From: Lanius collurio
Taxonomy: Eukaryota; Chordata; Aves; Passeriformes; Laniidae
Assembly: GCA_020086605.1 (NCBI GenBank)
Contig: JACBWW010000048.1
Span: forward strand, 4,964,418 to 5,028,417
Length of the DNA: 64,000 bases
Direction of reading: 5' to 3'
The translations under genes were made by a program, and so were the position numbers. Shown one piece after another: positions 37,717-48,072 of the stretch. The notes below the pieces were generated by a model. That model worked only from the letters and a program-made list of their open reading frames with translations, did no database searches and was not told where the DNA came from. The stretch's first letter is position 1. Each line of letters starts with the position of its first letter.

Positions 37717-37914
37717 TGTATTTCTCAGTATTCAGTAGCTTTTTATACTCTATTCTGTTATTATTACTATGGCTTTTCCTTTTCTATCCCATTAAACCGC
37801 TTTTATTTAAATCTGTGAATTTTATTTTTTGTGCAATTCTCTCTCCCATCCCACAGGGGAGGGGAGTAAGCAAACATCTGTGTGGTGTTTAGGTGCCTGC
37901 AGGAGTAAACCACA
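37717..37914 (+). mobile_element. ERVL-type LTR, 3' part (plus)
   Basis: This is the continuation of the LTR that starts at 36896. It carries the polyadenylation-type signal ATTAAA (37792-37797) within CCCATTAAACCGC, then TCTCTCCCATCCCACAGGGG and the end GGTGCCTGCAGGAGTAAACC. It completes a solo LTR split by the nested insertion. Confidence 0.85.
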
Positions 37915-38162
37915 ATCATAAATCATAGGTTATTTTTTAGCTTTATCTCTAGTCACTATGAAACCGTGTATTATTCTGAAAGAATTTAATACTGTTATAG
38001 TTAAGGAAGGCAATGCTCAGCTTCATCTAAGAATGCATAGCCTGCTTGTAGCATTGAAAGAAAATTACCATGACTGCACTATATCAAACTCTTACTAAAA
38101 ATACCTCTTGCAGTTCTTGATTTATTTTCACGTATCTCAATGCATGGAGCATTGTTTTCTCT

Positions 38163-38775
38163 TCATAGAACCATAGAATTATTTAGGCTGGAAAAGACCT
38201 ATAAGATCAAGTACAACTGCTAACCCAATGCTGCCACATCCACCAATACATCATGTCCCTAAGCACTGCAGCTACACATTTTAAACAACTCCAGGTATAC
38301 TGAGTCTGCCACTTCCCTGGTCAGACTGGTTGACTATGCTTGACTATGTTTTTAGAGAAGAATTTTTTTCCTAATATCAATCTAAACCTCCCTTGGTACA
38401 ACTTGAGGCTATTTCTTCTTGTTCTGTCAGTTGCTACCTTGGAGAAGAGATCAGCCCTCACCTCACCTTACCACAACCTCGTTTCACACAGTTGTAGAGG
38501 GGAATAAGGTCACCCCTCAACCTCTTTTTCTCCAGGCCAAACATCCCCAGCTCCCTCAGCTTCTCCTCATCTGACTTGTTCTCCAGACCTTTCACCAGCT
38601 CTGTTGCCCTTCTCTGGACTTGCTCCAACATCTCTGTCTTTGTTGTAGTGAGGGGCCCAAAGCTAAGTACAGTATGCAAGAGGAAACCTCACCAGGGCCA
38701 AGAACAAAGGGACTGGAACTTCCCTAGTCCTGCTTGCCTTTTGTGTGCTCCTGTGCAGCATTTCTAGTTCAACAT
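38163..38775 (-). mobile_element. CR1 LINE fragment (minus)
   Basis: Starting from the 3' end at left (CATAGAACCATAGAATT, GGCTGGAAAAGACC), the fragment runs back into ORF2. The minus-strand frame 38679-38458 shows EQVQRRATELVKGLE and LGMFGLEKKRLRGDLIPLY, the CR1 ORF2 C-terminal segment. It is 5'-truncated, includes a small internal duplication (TTGACTATGCTTGACTATG near 38328-38350), and is not functional. Confidence 0.93.
38458..38679 (-). pseudogene. CR1 ORF2 C-terminal remnant
   Basis: A 73-codon open frame within the CR1 copy covers only the segment after the reverse transcriptase. The VQRRA and LEKKRLRGDL blocks identify it. The catalytic domains are absent. Confidence 0.85.
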
Positions 38776-39808
38776 CTCTTTTGGCAGACAGGCTTTATAT
38801 TCTGTCACACTATGGATTAAAAAAAAACTATATATTTTTCTCTCTTTTTAGATTTTGAATACTTAGCATAATTAAATTATTTAATACTTCAGATTTGACT
38901 TTTAAAATTTGTTCTTTTTTAGCCTAAGATTCCTTATGTCTAATGTCATGATTAAAACTTGCAAGTTTTTAAATTGGATTGTCAGAACATGCTAATTTCA
39001 GAGTTATTTCAGAGTTTCTTCCACATGGAAATGTGTTCTCCCACGTGACTTCTGCCAACCTTAGCTAACTATGTTGTAATGCTATTTTAATGAAGAGAGA
39101 GACTTTTAATTGAGCACCTGGTTCCCCAAATGTGTCTGATTTTCACAAAATGGATAATATTTTGACTGATTTGAAGATGTACTAGTGTAAAAGTGGCTGT
39201 AGAAAATGCAGACTGAATAATCTGCATAGTTGTTTTATGACACATATTCTTCTTATAATATAGAATTTTTTGTAGTTTCATGTTATTTAGAAAAGTCAAT
39301 CCAAAACCAAATTGATCTCTATGCAGTATTCTATCCCAATCATGTTCACAGGATGTTTTAAGGTCTAAAAAATCCCCAAAGCCTAAAACTGTATTGAAAG
39401 GAATTTTCTTCAAGATAGAGAAATTTATATAATGTCAGAGGTTTATGACATACTGGTAAATGATTCAAAGTACTGAATTTGCAGATCTGCAAATAGTGAT
39501 GCATAGATGTAGCTAAATCATCTTATGTCTGAATTTTTAGGCTTCTTACATATGACCTCTATAGTTGTGTGACTTTCATACTGCAAGTTTCTTTTCTTGA
39601 AGAAATAACATTGCTGTAGATTTGAGTTACCAGATTAAGTTTTCACAGAGAGACAATAGCTTTATTAGACCAATTTTATTTAACAAAGAGTTGAGTTTTC
39701 CATAGATAAATCTTTTTCTACACTAGAAACAGAAAAATCTGGTTTCAAAATTAAACATATGTGCACCCACTAATAGTTTATGCTTAGCTTGGTAATTTGA
39801 CTTGTAAC
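38776..39808. other. AT-rich DNA, no gene seen
   Basis: There is nothing recognisable. A 108-codon minus-strand ORF at 39087-39413 has no motif, and its antisense frames are closed by many stops. Confidence 0.5.
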
Positions 39809-40205
39809 TGTTGTGGTTTAACCCCAGACAGCAACTGAGTAGCACACTCCTGCTCACTCACTCCCTGCCTCTTCCTGTGGCATGGGAAGTAGAACCAGAA
39901 AAAAAAAAAGTAAAAGCTTGTGAGTTAAGATAATAACAGCTTAATAATTGAAATAAAATAAAATGTAATAATCATAAAAACATTGATAATAATAATCATA
40001 ATCATGAGAGAGAGAGAGAGAGAGAGGTATAAAACTGAGGAACATTGTGATGCACAGTAAAATTGCTCACCAAGAGCTGACTTCTTGTCGCTTCAAGTGC
40101 TTCCTCCTGGCTTCTTGTGCACCTGCTCGCTGGCAGAGCATGAGAACCTGAAAAGTCCTTGACTTAGAGTAAGCACTACTTAGCAATAGATAAAATATTG
40201 TTGTG
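39809..40205 (-). mobile_element. ERVL-type LTR (minus), left part of an interrupted copy
   Basis: Begins TGTTGTGGTTTAACCCCAG, the reverse complement of the family 3' end, followed by the GTGAGTTAAGATAATAACAG and CACAGTAAAATTGCTCACCA blocks and GTCCTTGACTTAGAG. An AT-rich part has expanded into an ATA-rich and (GA)10 tract (40006-40026). It stops at 40205, where another LTR is inserted, and resumes at 41390. Confidence 0.9.
40006..40026. repeat. (GA)10 microsatellite inside an LTR
   Basis: About ten GA units, ending GAGG, replace part of the AT-rich U3/R region of the host LTR. Confidence 0.9.
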
Positions 40206-41389
40206 TGTCTTGGTTTGAAAAGACAGATGTCTGCTAAGGAAGACAGGAGCCTCCCTTGAGGTGAAGGATGCAACCCCCTTCTCTCTGAATTATTATAAAT
40301 TTGGAATTAAGGGGCTTTCAGGCAAAAATATAAGGAATAGGAATAACAGTTCTTTACTAAAATACAGATGTATAAACAGGCAAACAAACAACAATAACTA
40401 CAGTGGTGACAACAAACAGAAGCACAAACCCAGTGCAGCCTCTCTCGGCTGTCAGGCCCTTTCCCCTCTGGTGCAGTTCCAGTCACAGCCGGCAGGGGCG
40501 CTGGCGGCTCCCGGTGAGCAGGGCAGGTGCGATGGTTCCCCCGCGGCTGCAGGGGGCGCTCCGGAGCGAGCTCGGGGAGCACGGAGCAATGGCGGATTAG
40601 ATCTCGGGAAGGGGATGGAAGAAAGGCTTCACAAACCTCCCTGGGCAGCTGATCCTGGGGTCTGTCCGGGCTCTCCTGGCCAGGCAGGCTGGGGCAGCAG
40701 TAGGAGCACAACTTCCGGGTGGCAGGCGAGATGTATCGAGCTGCGGAGCTGTGGTAGGAATCCCCGGAGGTCTCGGCAGGCAGGACGGGCAGGGCTGCAG
40801 AGCAGCGAAGGCTGAGGCAGCAGAATCTGAGCTGAGCTCCCAGCGAGGCAGGGAAAGGACAGGCTCTGGATCCTGGGGTTCTTCCAGCAGAGAGGAAAAA
40901 ACGGCAGGAAAACCCGCAGTGCTGACGAGAGAGTCTCTCCCGTCTCCACACCAAGTCTCGAGTTCCGCTGAAGCAGTGGCTCTGTAGAGAAGGTCTCGTC
41001 TTCCTCTGAAGGTCCAGTGGTGATGTAGAAGGGTCTGGTCTTCCTCTGAGAATCCAGTGGAAAAGGCTGCCTGTGGTGTTCAAAATTTCCCCTTATATCC
41101 AGGCTGGAAGGCTTGGTTCCTCCCTCTGGGCGGAGCATCTCACAATGGGTGATATAGTCTTATCAGTCATGCGGTGATGGCCCATTAGCAGGAGATAGTA
41201 TAGGAGAGATAAAAGACTCTGCCCCACCTGGTGTCAACAGCTGGCCCATTAACAGAAGATAGCCTCATGAGCTTATCAGGGATGAGTCATGAGGGAGGTG
41301 GGGAGCACTGTCCCACCAGTTTTAACAGTTTATGAAGATGGTGACAGAATACAGACTTTTGGGTACATTTTACATTGCAACCCAGGACA
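40206..41389 (-). mobile_element. Nested 1.18-kb LTR with perfect 5-bp target-site duplication (minus sense)
   Basis: The inserted LTR runs from TGTCTTGGTTTGAAAAGAC to ...TTGCAACCCAGGACA. It is flanked by the identical pentamer TTGTG at 40201-40205 and 41390-41394, and the host LTR continues on both sides. A 5-bp duplication is typical of ERVL-type integrases. In sense (minus) orientation the U3 lies at the right, a TATA-like GATATAAGG sits at 41091-41099, and an AGTAAA variant of the polyadenylation signal lies at 40353-40358. The GC-rich middle (about 40430-40980) and a two-copy 35-40-bp duplication near 40985-41060 (CTTCCTCTGA..CCAGTGG) are visible. I recognise the family as common in songbirds, from memory. 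Confidence 0.92.
40307..41083 (-). other. 258-codon ORF within the nested LTR, probably fortuitous
   Basis: The longest ORF of the window lies on the sense strand of the LTR. It has no recognisable domain. It is rich in Ser, Pro, Arg, Leu and Cys, as expected from GC-rich noncoding DNA. Overlapping long ORFs occur in another minus frame (40629-41138, 169 codons) and on the plus strand (40261-40815, 184 codons), which argues for composition. Its ATG at 41083 lies only about 10 bases beyond the TATA-like box, so a transcript starting 25-30 bases from the box would begin inside the ORF. Some retroviral LTRs do encode proteins, so I keep it as an observation. Confidence 0.3.
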
Positions 41390-41480
41390 TTGTGTTATCG
41401 GCACTATTCTTACAATAAATCCAAAACACTGGACTGTACAAGCTACCAAGAATAAAACTATCCCAGCCAAAACCAGGACA
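41390..41480 (-). mobile_element. ERVL-type LTR (minus), right part of the interrupted copy
   Basis: After the duplicated TTGTG the family sequence resumes (GTTATCGGCACTATTCTTAC, AAATCCAAAACACTG) and ends at CCCAGCCAAAACCAGGACA, the reverse complement of the canonical 5' TGTCCTGG end. With 39809-40205 this completes a solo LTR. The outer flanks GTAAC and GAAAG do not form a clean duplication. Confidence 0.9.
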
Positions 41481-42740
41481 GAAAGCACAGATGAAAAGAA
41501 AAGGTACAGAACAGAGAAGGGGTTACCCAGTACAAAGATAAATAAAACATATAGAAACAAACTTGAGTGCATGTCCTGGAAGTAAAAGCCAATCAGTGTT
41601 CATTGCAAAAAGAGAAAGAAAATAAATTATTTTTAATAAGCAAGTTTGTGATGTAACCATTGTGTAAATAACTCCTCTGATAGTTGTTATTGGCTTTATA
41701 AATTAGAATGTTTGCTGTGTAAATTTGAAAATGAAGTGATATGGATATTCTAAAACTTTAGAGATTCCAACAAATTCTGAGCAAAATGTTTTATTTCTGA
41801 ACTTTTACATTCTCCAAGGAAAATGCTTCAATTAAAATATTGGAAGCCCCCAAATTCCACAAATTTTAAAGGCACAAAGCTGTAATATCTTGCACATTCA
41901 CATAAGGACATAAAGAGTATGAAATATTCATGTGGAGAATATAAACAGGTGTTTATATGTTTCAAATAAAACAATTAAATGATAGGCATCTATTTAACTG
42001 TAGGTGACATGCAGCAGAAGATAACACATTATAATAATAGTTTCAATGTTAATGGTTTTTCATTGGTTTGTATATATCATAAGAAGGAAGAAATTTCTAG
42101 ATATGTATTTTCTAAGAAACTGTTTAGGCAAAACTGTGGGAAATTATTTCAGCAAATTTTAATGAGCTGTAAAAACAGTAACCTGTAGTAACTAACTTGT
42201 AGGATAGATTCCTTTAATGAAATATATCTCTTTCTTAATTTAAAATGAAATTTCTATTGCAATACCATTAGTAACAGAATCTCACAACTGTTCAGTGAAA
42301 AATTTTGATATTATATTAACTACAATTTTAATGAAGGATTTTGTCAGTGTTAAATTTTATTTCATCAAAATGCAACTAAATATATATATATAAGTAGATA
42401 AGTATAGAAAAATAAGAAGTATTTAGTCAGAATAAAGCCTCATAAAAATAAAGTGTTGTGAGAAAAATTAAATCCTTTTTTTAATTCTGATCTCTTCAAG
42501 TGATACTTAACCCAAGATAGACCTAAAGAATTTTATGTCATAATCTGAGGAATTTTCCATCACTTTTGATGAACCTCTTAGACCAAAGACTCCCTTTCAA
42601 ATAAATGTGTATTTATCTGAAGAAAATTTAACACTGAATCTTAATACACTCTCCTAACTTTGACCATTACATTGATTTGTGAGATTCCTATTCCTCTACA
42701 GGGAAGATTAATCGAGTCACCTTTGAATCAATATGTTAGG
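41481..42740. other. AT-rich DNA, no gene seen
   Basis: Nothing recognisable except a short TA run near 42380-42392. Confidence 0.5.
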
Positions 42741-42823
42741 TTATATGATACAAGGTCATGTAGACACCCACAGAGGAGTTCAGAGAGACAATGCCAGGAG
42801 TGGGGCACCAAATAATGTTCAGC

Positions 42824-43143
42824 TGTTGCGGTGGATCCCTCTGGGCCCCACCCCGGCCGGGTCCCTGCCATGTGACTGAGTCGGGTCTGTCTGATGTTCA
42901 AGCAGCCCGGGCTCTGATCTGGTTGGTTGTTTATCCCAGCTCCACTCCTGGTATCCCCTTGCCCCCTGTCTGGGATGAAACCAGCAGGATGGAAAGCCCC
43001 GCTCTCTCACCTCACCGACTCTGCCCAGGCTGGGTGCTCCTTCCCCTTCCAGGACAGAGGGAATAAATGACTTAACATCATAAGAGGTTCGAGCTGTATT
43101 TCTCTTCTCAACTTCTGCTTCTGGTGAGTAGCTGTCACTAACA
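42824..43143 (+). mobile_element. ERVK-like LTR (plus sense)
   Basis: A GC-rich element begins TGTTGCGGTGGATCCC. It has GGTTGGTTGTTTATCC in U3 and the polyadenylation signal AATAAA (43062-43067) in AGGGAATAAATGAC, followed by a U5-like tail to about CACTAACA. The layout parallels the 293-bp LTR at 45.7 kb (GGTTGGTTTGGG, then GAGGAATAAATCATC). A good splice-donor word, CTGGTGAGTAG, lies at 43121-43131. The exact 3' border is uncertain, and the six bases outside each end (TTCAGC, CTGGCT) do not match, as expected if leader sequence follows. Confidence 0.65.
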
Positions 43144-43626
43144 CTGGCTTAAGTGGAGCTGCACAGTCGAGGGATATTTAGGCTGTTTGTGAATGGTCTA
43201 AAGATATTCCAAGACATAAAGAGGCAAGCTCGCCACAAAAATTAAACAGTGGACAGCTGATAGCCCCATTCACCCAGGGTACCTTAGCTCCATCCCCATG
43301 GGAGTCCCAGACAGACCCCTCTGTATAACCCTGAGGGTGAGAGCAAAGTGGGGTTTGTCTGTTTGGAACAGTGAGGGATTCATGTGTGTGCTCTGAGGGG
43401 CTGCCTGTTATCCATGTACCTGGCATGTGGTGTTTATGTTTTAAGGATGGGCTTGTGCAGGGCGAGGAGTTGGAGTCGATGCTTGCGGGGTCCCTGCTGA
43501 CTCAGCATACTCTGTGCACGTGTGATTCTGTGATATATGTGCTCTGTGTGCTTGTGCTTGTGTCAGTCTTCCTGCTGGTTAAACCTGGTTAAACCTGGAG
43601 CTGTGGCAGCCTCATCTTGGCCACAG
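43144..43626 (+). mobile_element. Retroviral-type 5' leader, no coding region left
   Basis: Directly after the LTR comes about 480 bases of GC- and GT-rich sequence unlike the surrounding DNA. It includes AGTGGGGTTTGTCTGTTTGG (about 43350), GTGTGTGCTCTGAGGGG and a long GTG/CTGTGTGCTTGTG stretch ending with a 10-bp tandem unit CTGGTTAAAC (43575-43598). I read it as the untranslated leader of a retrovirus in the same orientation as the LTR. The 73-codon ORF at 43371-43592 falls in the GT-rich part and shows no gag homology. No gag, pol or env follows, so the provirus is 3'-truncated. Confidence 0.5.
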
Positions 43627-43662
43627 TATATTTTCCTCTAACAATATCTATATTTTCCTCTA
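43627..43662. repeat. 14-bp direct repeat, 22-bp period
   Basis: TATATTTTCCTCTA occurs at 43627-43640 and again, identically, at 43649-43662. It lies just past the GC-rich leader and marks a local duplication at its border. Confidence 0.9.
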
Positions 43663-45725
43663 GTAAAATCCATCTGATAATTGAATAAGATACCTTATAA
43701 CTTCCAGGTAATCCCTTATTTGTGGTGTATCATTGTAAAAATTTCCTTTAAAATATTTTCAGTACACCTGAGGAATGACAGGAAATAATTATGAATTTAT
43801 AATTGCTTTACAATAATAATTTACGGAGAAGTTGACTGAAAATGAATTATAAACGGAGACACACAAATTCCAGTTTGATATGAAGAATTTTTATATAATT
43901 CCTACTCACTTGTTTTGTTCGCCTTGGTCTTGTACTCCATGATGTTTTTTTTGAGCTTAGGTTCAAATGAACTTCTTACTTCAAAGCAAGATTCAATCAA
44001 TACAGCAGTGTTGCTTAAGCTTTCATGTCCACACCAAGAGGAACTGCAAGCAGCTATTTGATACAATTCCATAATAGACCCATTTTGCTTCTTGAAAGGT
44101 TTCTGTGCATTAGGAAGTCTGTTGAAAAGTTTCAAGCTGCAGAAAAAATCACAAGCCCCAGAAAACTAACCAAGCTATACATTTTCTAGCTAACAGCACC
44201 AAGTCCTGAAATCTGGTTAATGACTAAACAACTGAAAAAACCTGAACCAAAAGAATCAAAAGAAGCTGTTATTGCAAATGAATCAGTGAGTGAAATCAAC
44301 GTTTTGTAGAGGAGTTATTTGCTACCTGATTGTGCATACATTTTTGATTTTTTTTCAGTCACTTTTGAAACTGATATTACTTTTTCTACCATAGTAAGTC
44401 TGATTTGGGGGGAAAATCTGATTTCTCACCCTTCTTAGTATTTTATGATCCCCCACTGCGTGCATTTTTTAATATTTTTAAGTGCAAAATGGTTTTTTTT
44501 GGCCTATTTAAAAATATTTCAGTAAAATATTTTTCATTGCCTTTTCAATAAGGATTATTTCTAAGTGTGCCGAGTTCAGTTGTTTGAATACAATGCCAGT
44601 AATGACTTTTCCATATTGTTTGTTATATTAAAAAATATGTCAGATTTTTGTTGGCTTTATTGAGGATTTTTTGGTAATTTGGTTCCCTTTTTAATTATCT
44701 GTGACATTCCATAACATAGAACTACTGAAATCTCTTTATCTTCACTTAGCTCTAACTATCTTTAGGAATCTACATGGATATATGTTTTGATACTTGAATT
44801 AACTGCTTCTGAAAGTGCATACCAAAAAAAGTTTGAAGAGGATCAGATGTAAAGATTGTGTCTTTTCAGAACAACTTCACAGCATGACTTACTTTGTCTC
44901 TGACAGTCCATTTCTATGTATTTCCTGAATAACAAATTATGTCTATGCTTGAACAGATTTCTGACTGAAAAGTTTTTTGTAAAAATAAGAAATAGCATGG
45001 TAAAGACCAAATTAATTTTCAACTGTGACCAAAAACCAGTTAAGTCAATTAATTAATTTACTGAAGTCTCAGTTCTGTTCTCAGAATTTTACCACATAAA
45101 TATGAAAGGTACTGGCTTAAAGTGGGTGAAAAAAATATGCTGATCTGAAATCAAAGCACTGAAAGCTGACAGAAGTGTAATAAAAGTTCAATATTTGTTC
45201 CAATTAACACCATGGAATAATTATTTAGATGTTGAATAGTTTTTCAATTTTCCAGAAATCTACTGATAAAATATTTTTTTCCAGATCAAATAGTGAACTT
45301 GATACTTGACATAACATCCACATCAAACACTCCTCAAATATCAACACTTTATCCTCACTTATTTGAATGAATTTATCAAGTACGTCTAAATTCTGAAGTG
45401 TCTCATGTTGTTGCTTTTTGATTTTCCCTGGTCTGCAGCCTGCAATATCATCCCCAGTCCCTTCTCTCTTAGCTACAGCATAGCTTTAACCTCTTCTTGC
45501 CATAGTTTCTTAGAGAAATGCTGTAGGCATTGCCATTGTTAAAAACAAAATTGTTGGTATCGTAAAATAGTAACATAAAATGTTAATACTGAGGGTTTCA
45601 AAATACTCTTTAAATTTACATCTTAAAACTTCTTAAATGAAAGCCAGTCAGACAAGACTTTCTAGTTTCTGATAAAAGTTATTTTGATCCAAATAACTCA
45701 GGCTTAATCTGAAAAAGTGGTGCCG
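43663..45725. other. AT-rich DNA, no gene seen
   Basis: Nothing recognisable. The 77-codon minus ORF at 43902-44135 has no motif. Confidence 0.5.
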
Positions 45726-45731
45726 GTCAGT

Positions 45732-46024
45732 TGTGGAGGTGCCTCTCCCTGGGGTTCCGGGGGGCAGGGACCCTGCAGGGTACGGGTCTGTCCCTGTCCC
45801 TGTCCCCATGTCACCTGTGCCCCATACCTGTTCCTGATTGGTTGGTTTGGGTGTCCAGGCCCAGCAAGAGAGCAGGGTCCCATGACTGGAGTCTGCCTGG
45901 GAACTCCAGCCATGTGGCTGGAGGAATAAATCATCTCTGAGTATCTAAAGAAATATCGCTTCATCTTTCCTCCCAAGTTCATCGCTGTCTTATATATTGT
46001 TGTAAGGATTCCTTCATTACAACA
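45732..46024 (+). mobile_element. 293-bp ERVK-type solo LTR with perfect 6-bp target-site duplication
   Basis: The LTR runs from TGTGGAGGTGCC to ...TTCATTACAACA. The hexamer GTCAGT flanks it at 45726-45731 and 46025-46030, which fixes both ends exactly. A 6-bp duplication and TG...CA termini fit ERVK (beta/alpha-like) integration. The polyadenylation signal AATAAA lies at 45925-45930, so the sense strand is plus. A short GTCCCT tandem stretch occurs near 45790-45808. No internal region is present, so proviral DNA was lost by LTR-LTR recombination. The intact duplication suggests a fairly recent insertion. ORFs of 69-70 and 132 codons across it are not genes. Confidence 0.93.
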
Positions 46025-48072
46025 GTCAGTGTTATAGCGCAGTATTCTTTTTGAAGGTTTGCTCCTTTTTCTGTTATTGGAAAGGGAATTCTTAGGAATC
46101 AAAAGGATGATTACAAAAGTAAAACATTTATTACTTTTTTTTATGGTTTTGCCCTTCTTTTTTATACAGTTTAGAAATCTGGTACTACTGTTCTTTGTTG
46201 TGATTCCTGAATCATTACTTTACTTTTATTGAAAAAAGGAAAACCAGCAAATCCCATCTTCAACGCTGCTACGTTCCAGCAAAAAAGATGAATGAAATTC
46301 ACAGATTCTCCATCTATTCTCTGATGCAGTGTTTCCATATTTAGTATACTAATGATCCCAATTTAATTAGTGAGCTAGAATAAATGTGGGTTTTTTTTTT
46401 TCTTCCCTGCATGTCACAAAGCTTGTATGACATTGTCCTCTACAATGTATGCCATAATAATGTTATTTGAGCCCTAACTACTAAACTATTTCTTCTAAGA
46501 TGAGAAGAGGTAAAAGCATTTCTTTATGTGAAAATACCCACATTCCTCTCAAATGAGTTTGAGTTACTATTTTTCTTTCCCCTTTAGTAATTAAAGGTGA
46601 ATTGTTATTCTGATCATTCCTTTAGCTAAGAAAGAAAAAATGTGGAAAAGGGAAAAATTCACAGACTAGACATTCTACCTTGGAGCTAATATTCCTAATT
46701 TTAGAAGAGGATATTTTCCTCTTTTCTTTGGAGAGTATAATGACTACAAAACTACTTATCATGCTATCTGGGTCATGCTTTGGATCACTAAATATTAGTT
46801 TTCTAGAATACTGCCATTCACATTCTTATATTTAGGACTTTATAATACTGACACATTAATGGTGTAAATTTCAGAATTTAGATTTTGAATTTTTGAAAGT
46901 CTGACTTAGACGTCTGGTTATACTTTTTACAGAAAAAAAAATGATTCATGAAAGCATTTATGTATAGCTGACTTCAAATGGTTCTCAAATTAGATATGTG
47001 TCTTTAGATATACTTATTTCTGATTTTACAACTAAATGATTTTTCCATTGAAAATAAACACACATGAAACTGGTAGAGCTGAGCTTTTAATTTTGTCTTT
47101 GTGTCAATTTCTTTATCATAAAATTAATTTCCTGATATTCAGCAAGTGTTTCTGAGGTATTAAATTCTTACATCTCTCTTGACCAATTAAAAACATAGCT
47201 CTGCAGATTATTTTCTTCAATTGTCTATTGTGAAATTTATATATATAAATAGGAGTTGTCATCAATTACTTCTTAATTCCTTATTCCTAAATGTATTCCT
47301 ACTTCTTCATTTTATTAGAGCTTGCATGTCTACTTTAAATGCTTGTAATCTCTTCAGACTTGATCCCTCTATTTCTTTGATTTAGAGGTCTTTACACAAT
47401 GCTATCTGTACTTATGTCACTCTGATTAACAGGATAAAGTTAAAATCAAGGTAATTATTCTCCATTATTCCATTATTTTTTGCTTTTAAATGTTTTATTT
47501 TAAACCTAAACCAGGACTAGTGCTTGGAATTAGCCTATTTTTTTTTTTAACCAGTTAAATCATTCGTACTTATGTTGTTTTTTTCTCATATCTCACTGCC
47601 ATTAACTCATCCTTTTGCTATTTTTCTTTCTTCTTTGTAGTACTCTTTTTTTTTTGTACAGCACTTTACAATACATGAAATGCTTTGATGCAAAATCTTC
47701 TTTGCCTCTGATTAGTTTATATTATGCAAGAACAGCAGTTATTGAAGCTGAAGTGCAAACTAATGGTGATGCTTTATAAAAACAAAAAAAACACTAAAGA
47801 GAAAGTCAAAACTCTTCTGTGGAGGTGAGGTATGCAACTTATTTTTTTCAGAACAACGAGACTAAAATTCCTTTCCAAGTATTCTTTGCATACTTTTTTA
47901 GTAATCAGGAAGTGATCTATTATTTAATTTTGGTATAAAAAAGGAAAAGAAAAAGAAAAAATAGTCAGACTTCAGTTTGCTATATCTTAATCGGTGTCCC
48001 TGAACTTTAGAAAATTATGCAATGTTGTACATTTTCAGTACCATTTACCATTTCCAGTACTATTTTCAGAAC

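Noticed and set aside
40261..40815. 184-codon plus-strand ORF across the nested LTR border
   Set aside because: It is antisense to the LTR, and its frame lies entirely in the GC-rich part of the LTR without any motif.
45704..46102. 132-codon minus-strand ORF over the 293-bp LTR
   Set aside because: It spans the LTR and both target duplications, so it cannot predate the insertion as a gene and matches nothing.
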